From an uncultured Paracoccaceae bacterium (lineage in GTDB: Bacteria > Pseudomonadota > Alphaproteobacteria > Rhodobacterales > Rhodobacteraceae), in the NCBI GenBank assembly GCA_937883775.1, contig CAKZXZ010000120.1, positions 1 to 42,514 of the forward strand: DNA of 42,514 bases. The letters run 5' to 3'. Position 1 is the stretch's first letter, and each line of letters opens with the position of its first letter. Below are positions 33,532-41,303 of the stretch, piece after piece. A model generated the notes under the pieces. It was not told the origin of the DNA. It did not search any database and was given only the letters and a program-made list of their open reading frames with translations. A program made the position numbers and the translations under genes.

Positions 33532-33893
33532 TGGCAGGTCAAAAGGACATCTCCAGCGAGGAGCTCCTCGCACGCATCCTGAAATCACTGGACGACGACA
33601 AGGCCGAAGATGTGGTCCAGATCGACCTGCGCGGCAAGTCCGAGATGGGCGACTATATGGTCGTCTGTTCCGGTCGTTCGACACGTCAGGTCACCGCGAT
33701 TTCCGAGAAGCTCGTGGATGCGTTGAAACAGGAATACGGACGGCTTTGTAAGGTCGAGGGCAAGGGCGCAGGCGACTGGGTTCTGATCGACACCGGCGAC
33801 GTGATCGTCCATGTGTTCCGCCCCGAAGTGCGCGAGTTTTATCAGTTGGAAAAGATGTGGCTGCCCGCTAGCGAGCAAGCCCAATCTAACTAA
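33531..33893 (+). CDS. rsfS: Ribosome silencing factor RsfS
   Basis: A 120-residue protein from the ATG at 33531 (137 residues if the CTG at 33480 is used). The DUF143/RsfS core is complete: ILKSLDDDKAEDVVQIDLRGKSEMGDYMVVCSGRSTRQVTAISEKLVDALK and then VEGKGAGDWVLIDTGDVIVHVFRPEVREFYQLEKMW. It binds uL14 on the large ribosomal subunit and blocks subunit joining in stationary phase or starvation. It lies three bases before rlmH, the usual pairing in alphaproteobacteria. The sequence between 33480 and 33531 (SLSAQAGNTASQGQPV) reads as plausible protein, so the longer form deserves weight. Confidence 0.93.
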   Translation: MAGQKDISSEELLARILKSLDDDKAEDVVQIDLRGKSEMGDYMVVCSGRSTRQVTAISEKLVDALKQEYGRLCKVEGKGAGDWVLIDTGDVIVHVFRPEVREFYQLEKMWLPASEQAQSN

Positions 33894-33896
33894 CCA

Positions 33897-34367
33897 ATGC
33901 GCCTTCACATCTGCGCCGTAGGCCGCCTTCGGGCGGGGCCTGAAGCTGCGCTAACGGGCGATTATCTGACACGGTTTGACCGCACCGGGCGGGCGCTTGG
34001 GCTTGGCCCTGCCCAAGTGATCGAGGTCGAAGACAAGAAAGGCGGCGGCATGGCGGCGGAGGCTGCGCTGCTGCGCAAGGCTCTGCCCAAAAGCGCCAAG
34101 CTGGCCGTGATGGATGAGCGCGGCAAGGTGATGACGTCGCCTGACTTTGCCAAGCAGTTGGGCGACTGGCGCGATACCGGCACCTCTGACCTCGCGATTG
34201 TCATCGGCGGCGCCGACGGCATTGCACCAGAGCTGCGGGCGGAGGCGGATTTCGCCCTCTCCTTCGGCAAGATGGTCTGGCCACATATGCTGGTCCGCGT
34301 GATGCTGGCCGAACAGCTTTATCGTGCTGCCTCAATCCTTGCGGGCGCCCCCTATCACCGCAGTTGA
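33897..34367 (+). CDS. rlmH: 23S rRNA (pseudouridine1915-N3)-methyltransferase
   Basis: A 156-residue SPOUT methyltransferase that modifies helix 69 of 23S rRNA on assembled 70S ribosomes. It opens MRLHICAVGRLRAGPEAALTGDYLTRF. The trefoil-knot SAM site is visible as LAIVIGGADGIAPELRAEAD (about 99-118) followed by LSFGKMVWPHMLVRVMLAEQLYRAASILAGAPYHRS. The final PYHR is the family's conserved catalytic tail. Length is normal. It directly follows rsfS and is followed 39 bases later by gpmI with its own ribosome binding site. Confidence 0.96.
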   Translation: MRLHICAVGRLRAGPEAALTGDYLTRFDRTGRALGLGPAQVIEVEDKKGGGMAAEAALLRKALPKSAKLAVMDERGKVMTSPDFAKQLGDWRDTGTSDLAIVIGGADGIAPELRAEADFALSFGKMVWPHMLVRVMLAEQLYRAASILAGAPYHRS

Positions 34368-34406
34368 AACCACGCTAGAACGCTGCTCAACAAACAGGAG
34401 CAGTCC

Positions 34407-35915
34407 ATGACCAAACCCGTCGTTTTGTGCATCCTCGATGGCTGGGGCGCGCGGGCCGAGACCGAGGGCAACGCCCCCGCTTTGGCCAAAACGCCCAACT
34501 TTGATCGCATTATGGCGGATTGCCCAAACGCAACCTTGCTGACACACGGGCCGGATGCGGGCCTGCCCAGCGGGCAGATGGGCAATTCGGAAGTGGGCCA
34601 CACGAATATCGGCGCAGGCCGCGTGGTGGCGATGGATCTGGGGCAGATTGATCTGGCGATTGAGGACGGCTCTTTCTTTGAGAATGACGCGATCCTTGCC
34701 TTCATCGACACGCTGAAAAAGACCGGCGGCACCGCGCATCTGATGGGGCTTTTGTCCGATGGCGGGGTGCATGGGCATATCACCCATATCGAAGCCGCCG
34801 CGCGGATGATTGCTGATGCAGGCGTGCCGGTGGTCTATCATGCGATCACCGATGGGCGCGACGTGGCCCAAAAGTCTGCCGACCGCTTTCTAAGCAACCT
34901 GAAGCTGCCCGATACCGCCCGGATCGGCACCGTCATCGGCCGCTACTTCGCACTGGATCGCGACAACCGATGGGAACGCGTGGCGACAGCCTATGACGCC
35001 ATCATGCACGGCAAGGGCGCGCCTGCAAAGACTGCGGCAGAGCCAATCGAAGCCGCCTATAGCGCTGATATCACAGATGAATTTATCCCCGCGACGGTGA
35101 TTGGCGACTATGCGGGGATGACCGGGAAGGATGGCCTATTCTGCCTCAATTTCCGTGCTGACCGCGCGCGTGAAATTCTGGCAGCGATGTGCGACCCTGC
35201 TTTCGATGCATTTGATATCGGGGATCGCCCCGCGCTTGCCGCGCAGCTTGGCATGGTCGAATATTCTGACGCCCACAGCGCCTACCTCGCAACGGCTTTT
35301 CCGAAACGCGATATCCAGAACACGCTGGGCGCGTGGGTGGCAAAGCATGGGTTGAAACAGTTCCGGCTGGCCGAGACGGAGAAATACCCCCATGTCACAT
35401 TCTTCCTGAACGGTGGCATCGAAGTGCCGGAGGAGGGCGAAGATCGCTTCATGCCCCCCTCCCCCAAAGTCGCGACCTATGACCTGCAACCGGAAATGTC
35501 GGCCCCCGACGTCACCGCGCAATTCGTGGACGCCATCGGCAAGGGCTATGATCTGATCGTCACCAACTACGCCAACCCGGATATGGTGGGGCATACCGGA
35601 GACCTTGATGCCGCGATCAAAGCTTGCGAAGCGGTGGACGAAGGCCTCGGCCAAGTATTGAACGCCCTGGAAAAAGCAGGTGGCGCGATGATCGTCACCG
35701 CCGATCACGGCAATTGCGAAGTGATGATCGACCCAAAGACCGGAACGCCGCACACGGCACATACGACAAACCCTGTTCCGGTGATCTTGGTGAATGGGCC
35801 AGATGGCGCGCGCCTTGACACAGGCCGGCTTGCCGATCTGGCGCCATCGCTGCTTGAACTGATGGGGCTGGAGCAGCCCCCGGAAATGACCGGACAATCC
35901 TTGATCCGCACATGA
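34407..35915 (+). CDS. gpmI: 2,3-bisphosphoglycerate-independent phosphoglycerate mutase
   Basis: A 502-residue glycolytic enzyme that interconverts 3- and 2-phosphoglycerate with two Mn2+ ions. The N-terminal metal site DGWG is at residues 11-14, and the phosphorylated Ser61 lies in GQMGNSEVGHTNIGAGR. ITDGRDVAQKSA (about 147-158) and the late metal-binding VTNYANPDMVGHTG and VTADHGNCEVM complete the alkaline-phosphatase-type core. AGGAG precedes the ATG. Its dependence on Mn2+ is known for the family and is of interest beside a manganese importer, though the genes are not linked in one operon. The stop overlaps the next start as ATGA. Confidence 0.97.
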   Translation: MTKPVVLCILDGWGARAETEGNAPALAKTPNFDRIMADCPNATLLTHGPDAGLPSGQMGNSEVGHTNIGAGRVVAMDLGQIDLAIEDGSFFENDAILAFIDTLKKTGGTAHLMGLLSDGGVHGHITHIEAAARMIADAGVPVVYHAITDGRDVAQKSADRFLSNLKLPDTARIGTVIGRYFALDRDNRWERVATAYDAIMHGKGAPAKTAAEPIEAAYSADITDEFIPATVIGDYAGMTGKDGLFCLNFRADRAREILAAMCDPAFDAFDIGDRPALAAQLGMVEYSDAHSAYLATAFPKRDIQNTLGAWVAKHGLKQFRLAETEKYPHVTFFLNGGIEVPEEGEDRFMPPSPKVATYDLQPEMSAPDVTAQFVDAIGKGYDLIVTNYANPDMVGHTGDLDAAIKACEAVDEGLGQVLNALEKAGGAMIVTADHGNCEVMIDPKTGTPHTAHTTNPVPVILVNGPDGARLDTGRLADLAPSLLELMGLEQPPEMTGQSLIRT

Positions 35916-37024
35916 TCCGCATCGTCGCCATATGTCTTGCGCTTCTCGCAGCCCCTGCCCAAGCCGATCCTGCAGAGGCGGCCCAAGCCGCTGCGGATCA
36001 GCTGAACGCGGCCTCTGTCGCGCTGCAAGAGGCCGACACAAAACGCGACCGCGTCGCAGCGCTCACGCAGACCGTACAAGCCTATGAGGCAGGCCTGTCC
36101 GCGATGCGCGACGGGTTGCGCCGGGCATCGATCCGCGAACAAGCACTGGACCGGGATCTGGCCAGTAAATCGCGCGAAATCGGGCAGTTGCTGTCGGTGC
36201 TGCAAACCATCGAAAGCGCCCCGGCGCCCTTGCTGATGATGCACCCAAGCGGGCCTTTGGGCAGCGCGCGCTCTGGTATGATCGTGTCGGATGTGACGCC
36301 CGCACTGCAAGTGGAAGCCGCCGCGCTCAAGGCGCAGCTTGATGAAATGCAGACGCTGCGCATCTTGCAGGAAAGCGCGACTGAAACGCTGCGCAATGGC
36401 CTCAACGAAGTGCAAACGGCCCGCACCGCGCTGTCGCAAGCGATCTCGAACCGGACCGATCTGCCCCAGCGTTTCACCGAAGATCCTGTCAAAACCGCCA
36501 TCCTTCTGGACAGCAGCGAAACGCTGGAAGCCTTTGCCAGCGGCTTGTCGGAAATCCCGGTCGACGGGTCGGAAACGCGCGCGCCGTTCAACCCGGTGGC
36601 CAAGGGCAGCTTGCCGCTGCCTGTCACCGGCCAATTGCTGCGCGCGTTCAACGAAGCCGACGCCGCCGGTATCCGTCGCCCCGGCGTTCTGATTGCAACC
36701 CGACCGCGCGCGCTGGTCACCACACCGGTCGCCGCATCCGTGCGCTATCGCGGCCCGCTTTTGGATTACGGCAATGTCATGATCCTTGAACCCGAGGCTG
36801 GCGCGCTGATCGTATTGGCAGGACTTGGCCAAGTGTACGGCAATATCGGCGATGTGTTGCCCGAAGGCAGCGCCGTTGGCCTCATGGGCGGGGCTGTTGA
36901 CGCGAATTTGACCACAACACCACGAGCGGGTAGCGCCGCTCGCTCAGAAACGCTTTATATAGAGCTAAGAGAAGGCAACGAACCCGTGGACCCCTCAAGC
37001 TGGTTTGCGCTGACAAAGGAATGA
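35912..37024 (+). CDS. EnvC-like murein hydrolase activator with degenerate LytM domain
   Basis: A 370-residue exported protein: signal peptide (about 1-18), a long coiled-coil region (about 20-190, rich in Ala, Gln, Glu and Leu heptads) and a C-terminal M23/LytM-like domain (about 240-365). The HxxxD and HxH zinc ligands of active LytM enzymes are missing: the positions read GVLIATRPRALV and IVLAGLGQVYG. It therefore probably acts as an activator of amidases in cell division, like EnvC, and not as a peptidase. It overlaps gpmI and ctpA by four bases each (ATGA), placing it in one operon with both. Confidence 0.88.
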   Translation: MIRIVAICLALLAAPAQADPAEAAQAAADQLNAASVALQEADTKRDRVAALTQTVQAYEAGLSAMRDGLRRASIREQALDRDLASKSREIGQLLSVLQTIESAPAPLLMMHPSGPLGSARSGMIVSDVTPALQVEAAALKAQLDEMQTLRILQESATETLRNGLNEVQTARTALSQAISNRTDLPQRFTEDPVKTAILLDSSETLEAFASGLSEIPVDGSETRAPFNPVAKGSLPLPVTGQLLRAFNEADAAGIRRPGVLIATRPRALVTTPVAASVRYRGPLLDYGNVMILEPEAGALIVLAGLGQVYGNIGDVLPEGSAVGLMGGAVDANLTTTPRAGSAARSETLYIELREGNEPVDPSSWFALTKE

Positions 37025-38358
37025 CCATGAAAAAGTTTGTGATGGCCGCGCTTGGCGGCATTGCCACAGCAACCGTTTTGACAACGCAAGTGGCAGGCCC
37101 GCTGATCGCACAGGAAGCCGATAATAGTGCATCTGTTTATGAACAACTGGATCTGTTCGGTGATATTTTTGAACGGATCCGCGGGCAATATGTCGAAGAG
37201 GTCGAAAGCTCTGACCTGATAGAGGCGGCGATCAATGGGATGCTGACCTCACTTGATCCGCATTCGTCGTATCTATCGCCCGATGATGCCGCCGACATGC
37301 GCGTGCAGACGCGTGGTGAATTTGGTGGTCTGGGCATCGAAGTAACCCAGGAAGAAGGTTTTGTGAAAGTCGTCTCGCCCATCGACGGCACCCCTGCGGA
37401 CGCTGCCGGTGTCGAGGCGGGCGATTTCATCACCCATGTGGACGGTGAAAGCGTGCTGGGCCTGAACCTTGACGAAGCGGTCGACATGATGCGTGGGCCT
37501 GTCGGCTCCGAGATTATCATCACCATCGTGCGCGAAGGCGAGGTTGAACCGTTCGACATCACCATCGTCCGCGACACGATCAAGCTGACCGCCGTGCGCA
37601 CCCGCACCGAAGGCGATACGGTTGTCTTGCGCGTGACCACGTTTAACGACCAGACCTCGCCGGGTCTGGAGGAAGGCATCGCCGAGCAGGTTGAAGAGGC
37701 AGGCGGCATCGAAAACGTCAACGGTTTCGTGCTGGACATGCGTAACAATCCCGGCGGTTTGCTGACCGAAGCGATCCGCGTGTCGGACTTCTTCCTGGAT
37801 AAAGGCGAAATCGTCTCGACCCGCGGGCGTGAGCCCGAAGATGGTGACCGCTTCAACGCAACGCCCGGCGATCTGGCGCAAGGCAAGCCGATCGTCGTGT
37901 TGATTAACGGCGGTTCTGCGTCAGCCTCGGAAATTGTCGCGGGTGCGCTGCAAGACCACCGCCGCGCGATTGTCGTGGGCACCAAAAGCTTCGGCAAAGG
38001 GTCGGTCCAGACGGTCATGCCCCTGCGCGGTGATGGCGCGATGCGCCTGACGACAGCGCGCTATTACACGCCCTCGGGTCGCTCCATTCAGGCGCTTGGC
38101 GTCTCGCCCGATATCATCGTGGAACAGCCGCGCCCGGCAGAGGTGACCGAGGAAGAGGAAGAGAACGCGCGCTCCCGCTCGGAAGCCGATCTGCGCGGCA
38201 GCCTGAACAATGACAGTCTGTCCGAGGACGAAGTGCAGCAGATCGAAGCGGATCGCGCGCGCGCCGAACAAGCCGCCGAGCTGCGTGAGGAAGACTATCA
38301 ACTGGCCTACGCCATCGACATCCTGACCGGCCTGAACGCGCTGGGTCCGGTTGACTAA
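37021..38358 (+). CDS. ctpA: C-terminal processing peptidase, S41 family
   Basis: A 445-residue periplasmic or membrane-anchored serine protease. An N-terminal hydrophobic segment (about 5-30) is followed by a PDZ domain (about 100-180, GLGIEV...GTPADAAGVEAGDFI). The S41 domain carries Ser301 (GGSASASEI), Lys326 (SFGKG) and Gln330, the expected Ser-Lys dyad with supporting Gln. RNNPGGLL at about 241-248 is the other S41 landmark. A charged tail of about 60 residues, rich in Glu and Arg, follows. It degrades or trims exported proteins, often cell-wall hydrolases, which fits the EnvC-like neighbour. The ATG at 37021 overlaps the upstream stop; ATG 37027 is an alternative. Confidence 0.95.
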   Translation: MTMKKFVMAALGGIATATVLTTQVAGPLIAQEADNSASVYEQLDLFGDIFERIRGQYVEEVESSDLIEAAINGMLTSLDPHSSYLSPDDAADMRVQTRGEFGGLGIEVTQEEGFVKVVSPIDGTPADAAGVEAGDFITHVDGESVLGLNLDEAVDMMRGPVGSEIIITIVREGEVEPFDITIVRDTIKLTAVRTRTEGDTVVLRVTTFNDQTSPGLEEGIAEQVEEAGGIENVNGFVLDMRNNPGGLLTEAIRVSDFFLDKGEIVSTRGREPEDGDRFNATPGDLAQGKPIVVLINGGSASASEIVAGALQDHRRAIVVGTKSFGKGSVQTVMPLRGDGAMRLTTARYYTPSGRSIQALGVSPDIIVEQPRPAEVTEEEEENARSRSEADLRGSLNNDSLSEDEVQQIEADRARAEQAAELREEDYQLAYAIDILTGLNALGPVD

Positions 38359-38397
38359 AAGGAGCGGCCCGGGCACCTGTCCGGGCCAACCACAATG
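38359..38397 (+). promoter_or_regulatory. Hairpin between Shine-Dalgarno and start codon of rppH
   Basis: AAGGAG (38359-38364) lies directly after the ctpA stop but 30 bases from the rppH ATG. GGCCCGG (38366-38372) and CCGGGCC (38381-38387) form a perfect 7-bp stem in between. If folded, the hairpin removes 22 bases and leaves an eight-base spacing, ideal for initiation. No T-tract follows, so termination is unlikely. Confidence 0.7.
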
Positions 38398-38877
38398 ACC
38401 CCCGAAGACATTGCAAAACTCCCCTACCGACCTTGCGTCGGCCTGATGCTGGTCAATGGCGACGGGCAGGTGTTCGTCGCCCAGCGCAATGACCGCTACA
38501 CCGAAGCGTGGCAGATGCCACAAGGCGGTGTCGATGACGGCGAAGACCCGCGCGAAGCTGCTCTGCGCGAGCTGTGGGAAGAAACCGGCCTGACCGCCGA
38601 CAAAGTCACGGTCGAAGCCGAAAGCACCGATTGGCTGCCCTACGAATTGCCCCATGATCTGGTGCCGCAGATCTGGAAAGGCCGCTATCGCGGGCAAAAG
38701 CAAAAGTGGTTCCTGCTGCGCTTTCACGGGGCAGACAGCGATATCAATATCGAGACAGAACACCCCGAGTTCTCGGCCTGGAAATGGGCCGCGCCCGACA
38801 CGTTGATCGACGCGATTGTGCCGTTCAAACGGGATGTCTATGCCAGCGTTTTGGCAGAGTTTCGCGACAAGCTGTAA
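38395..38877 (+). CDS. rppH: RNA 5'-pyrophosphohydrolase (Nudix)
   Basis: A 160-residue Nudix hydrolase that removes pyrophosphate from 5'-triphosphate mRNA and so triggers decay. The Nudix box [22 protein letters not shown] (about residues 43-64) has all key Glu residues. [11 protein letters not shown] near the N-terminus and [13 protein letters not shown] (about 100-112) are typical of RppH as distinct from other Nudix proteins. It follows ctpA by 36 bases containing a hairpin that probably shapes its translation. The order ctpA-rppH is common in Rhodobacteraceae. Confidence 0.95.
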   Translation: MTPEDIAKLPYRPCVGLMLVNGDGQVFVAQRNDRYTEAWQMPQGGVDDGEDPREAALRELWEETGLTADKVTVEAESTDWLPYELPHDLVPQIWKGRYRGQKQKWFLLRFHGADSDINIETEHPEFSAWKWAAPDTLIDAIVPFKRDVYASVLAEFRDKL

Positions 38878-39003
38878 GGCATCCTGCAGCGCTGATATGC
38901 GCTTCCGACGCTCTGCCTCGGGCACGTTTTCTGCTTCAAACCCATGCAGGGGATACGCCGACGCCATTGCGCTAAGCCGCGCAAACCTCTACCTGATTTC
39001 CCC

Positions 39004-39858
39004 ATGGGCAAACAAAAACTCGACACGCAAGCCATTGGCCTTGATGCTGGTTTGGCTTTCACCAAATGGGTGACCGGGGCCGAAAACCTGCATTACGGCC
39101 TGTGGGACGGTCTGGATGTGACCGCCGGCAATTTGCGCGCGGCGCAGGATGCGTATACCGACAAGCTCTTCAAGCTGCTGCCATCCGATCCGTGCCGCAT
39201 TCTGGACATTGGCGGCGGTGCCGGGGAAACGGCGCGCAAGCTGATCGCGCTTGGCCATACCGTCGATATCGTGGTGCCCTCAAAGTTTCTGGCCCAGCGC
39301 TGCCGCGCCAATGCGCCAGAGGCGACCGTGCACGAAATGATGTTCGAGCAGTTTCAATCACAGAGTCGCTTTGATCTTTGCCTGTTTTCGGAAAGCTATC
39401 AGTATATCCCGCTGGATCAGGGTTTGCCGAAATGCCTGCGTCTTCTTGAACCAACTGGCAAGATCATCATCTCGGATTGCTTTCGAACACCGGCCTACAA
39501 GATCACGAATCTGTCCGCAAAAGTTGGCGGCGGGCACCGTGAAAAAGCATTCCGCGCGATGGTTGAAACCCAGCCGGTGCGCATTGCCTTTGAAGAAGAC
39601 ATCACCGCATCTGTCGCGCCGTCCGTCGATCTGGAACAGGGTCTGTTTAACGTCTTTGGCTATGCCGCCAGCCGGATCGACGCAGAACTCTCTGCAAAGC
39701 GCCCCAAGGTGCGTTGGCTGATCCACCGCGTTTTGCGCATGCTGATGAATGAACGCAAACGCGCCCGTCTTGATGAACGCCTGAACAAACAGACCCGCAA
39801 CGCCAAGGCGTTCAAGACATACAATCGTTATCTCATGATGGTCGTTGAACCGACCTAG
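39004..39858 (+). CDS. SAM-dependent methyltransferase of unknown substrate
   Basis: A 284-residue class I methyltransferase. The SAM-binding motif I ILDIGGGAGETARKLIALG is at about residues 64-82, with acidic motif FDLCLFSESYQYI near 120-132 and the post-motif LLEPTGKIIISDCF near 145-160. The N-terminus, LAFTKWVTGAENLHYGLWDG, resembles small-molecule or lipid methyltransferases of the cyclopropane/sterol type. The C-terminal part is basic. The start at 39004 is taken because upstream residues from an ATG at 38944 look non-native. It ends in a four-base stop-stop overlap with the convergent transglycosylase. Confidence 0.82.
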   Translation: MGKQKLDTQAIGLDAGLAFTKWVTGAENLHYGLWDGLDVTAGNLRAAQDAYTDKLFKLLPSDPCRILDIGGGAGETARKLIALGHTVDIVVPSKFLAQRCRANAPEATVHEMMFEQFQSQSRFDLCLFSESYQYIPLDQGLPKCLRLLEPTGKIIISDCFRTPAYKITNLSAKVGGGHREKAFRAMVETQPVRIAFEEDITASVAPSVDLEQGLFNVFGYAASRIDAELSAKRPKVRWLIHRVLRMLMNERKRARLDERLNKQTRNAKAFKTYNRYLMMVVEPT

Positions 39859-41213
39859 CGCAGCTTTTGCAGCAATGTCAGCGACGGATAGCCATCCGGC
39901 GTCAGCCCACGCGCCTTCTGATACGACCGAATGGCGGCAATCGTGTTCGGACCGATGCGCCCGTCAACGCCCTGCGTGCTGAACCCGGCACGCGTCAACC
40001 GTTGCTGCAACTCCTTGCGCTCTGCCGATTTCAAAGCGCGATCCCCGCGCGGCCATGTCGCCTGAAACCCGCGCTTGCCGACGATCCGATCGCTCAGATG
40101 ACCCACGCCGATCACGTAAGCATCGGCTGCGTTGTACCGCTCGATCACGCTGAAATTCTTGAAGATCATCAAGGCAACGCCCTGAGACCCAGCAGGCAGC
40201 AGGATTGAGGCTGAACCGTGGTTCGGCACCGCTTTGCCGTCCAGACCACGCACGCCAAGACGGCCCCACTGATTGGGCATCTTGGTGATCTTGCGGTCCG
40301 CCAGCGCATAATCGAACCCTTGCGGAAGTTGCACTTCGACGCCCCAAGGCATGCCTTTGACCCACCCAAACCGCTTGAGGTAATTCGCGGTCGAGGCCAG
40401 CGCATCGGTCGGATCATCCGACCAGATATCGCGGCGCCCGTCGCCGTTGAAATCCTGCGCATAGTCCAGATACGAGGTTGGCATAAACTGCGTATGCCCC
40501 ATCGCGCCCGCCCAACTTCCGGTCATGCCCTGGACGTTGGTATCCCCGTTTTGCAGAATTTTCAGCGCGGCGATCAGCTGTTCTTCAAAAAAGGCGCCGC
40601 GCCGTCCGTCATAGGCCAGCGTGGCCATCGCGGGGATCACTTCGGTCTTGCCGCGCACGGCACCATAAGCGCTCTCAAGCCCCCACACGGCCACGACGAC
40701 TTCTTTCTCGACGCCGTATTTCGCCTCGATCCGGTCCAGCTTGGCCGCATGCTCGCGCAGGGCCGCTTTGCCATTGCTGATGCGACTGTCCGAGACAGCA
40801 CTGTCGAGGTAATCCCAAAGCGTTTTCGTGAATTCTGACTGATTGCGGTCGCGGCTGATCGCGTCCGCATTATAACGCGCATTGCGGAACGCCTTGTCGA
40901 GCGTGGCACCCGTAATGCCCTGCGCCATGGCGCGCTGTCTGAAGCCATCAATCCAGCGCTGGAACCCGATATTCGAAGTTGAGATCTGTTCTTGTGTCAC
41001 CACCGAGGCCCCCTGCGTCACCGTGGCGTTGCGCGCCGGGCGGATCGTCGGACGGACCGATGTGCCCACCACAAACACAACCGGCTGCGCAGTCACCCGC
41101 TCTACGATTGCAGCACGCGATTCCGGTCGGATCGACGTCACCGGAGCCGATGCCATCGCCGCGCCAGCCGTCATCATCAGACCGCCGATTAAAGTCGCCT
41201 TGAAACCTGTCAT
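39855..41213 (-). CDS. Lytic murein transglycosylase, MltB type, with peptidoglycan-binding domain
   Basis: A 452-residue exported enzyme that cleaves the MurNAc-GlcNAc bond with 1,6-anhydro product formation. A signal peptide (about 1-22) precedes a low-complexity linker, then the SLT/MltB catalytic domain (about 80-375). Glu180 in VAVWGLESAYG is the expected catalytic acid; GAMGHTQFMPTSYLDYAQDFNGDGRRDIW is the other hallmark. A C-terminal peptidoglycan-binding repeat (about 390-452, LQQRLTRAGFSTQGVDGRIGPNTIAAIRSYQ) follows. ATG at 41213 gives the signal peptide; an in-frame ATG at 41294 adds an unlikely polar extension. No lipobox Cys is seen, so it should be soluble in the periplasm. Confidence 0.92.
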   Translation of the reverse strand: MTGFKATLIGGLMMTAGAAMASAPVTSIRPESRAAIVERVTAQPVVFVVGTSVRPTIRPARNATVTQGASVVTQEQISTSNIGFQRWIDGFRQRAMAQGITGATLDKAFRNARYNADAISRDRNQSEFTKTLWDYLDSAVSDSRISNGKAALREHAAKLDRIEAKYGVEKEVVVAVWGLESAYGAVRGKTEVIPAMATLAYDGRRGAFFEEQLIAALKILQNGDTNVQGMTGSWAGAMGHTQFMPTSYLDYAQDFNGDGRRDIWSDDPTDALASTANYLKRFGWVKGMPWGVEVQLPQGFDYALADRKITKMPNQWGRLGVRGLDGKAVPNHGSASILLPAGSQGVALMIFKNFSVIERYNAADAYVIGVGHLSDRIVGKRGFQATWPRGDRALKSAERKELQQRLTRAGFSTQGVDGRIGPNTIAAIRSYQKARGLTPDGYPSLTLLQKLR

Positions 41214-41303
41214 GTGCCTGCTCGCATTTTTGCGTTTCGCGTATGATACAACGATTGGCGTCAATCCGGAAGCAATCAGCGTGTCCGCGCGCAAAAACTT
41301 GCG

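Noticed and set aside
35705-36832. Open frame of 375 codons on the minus strand opposite gpmI and the envC-like gene
   Set aside because: Spans the junction of two overlapping real genes; no recognisable motif.
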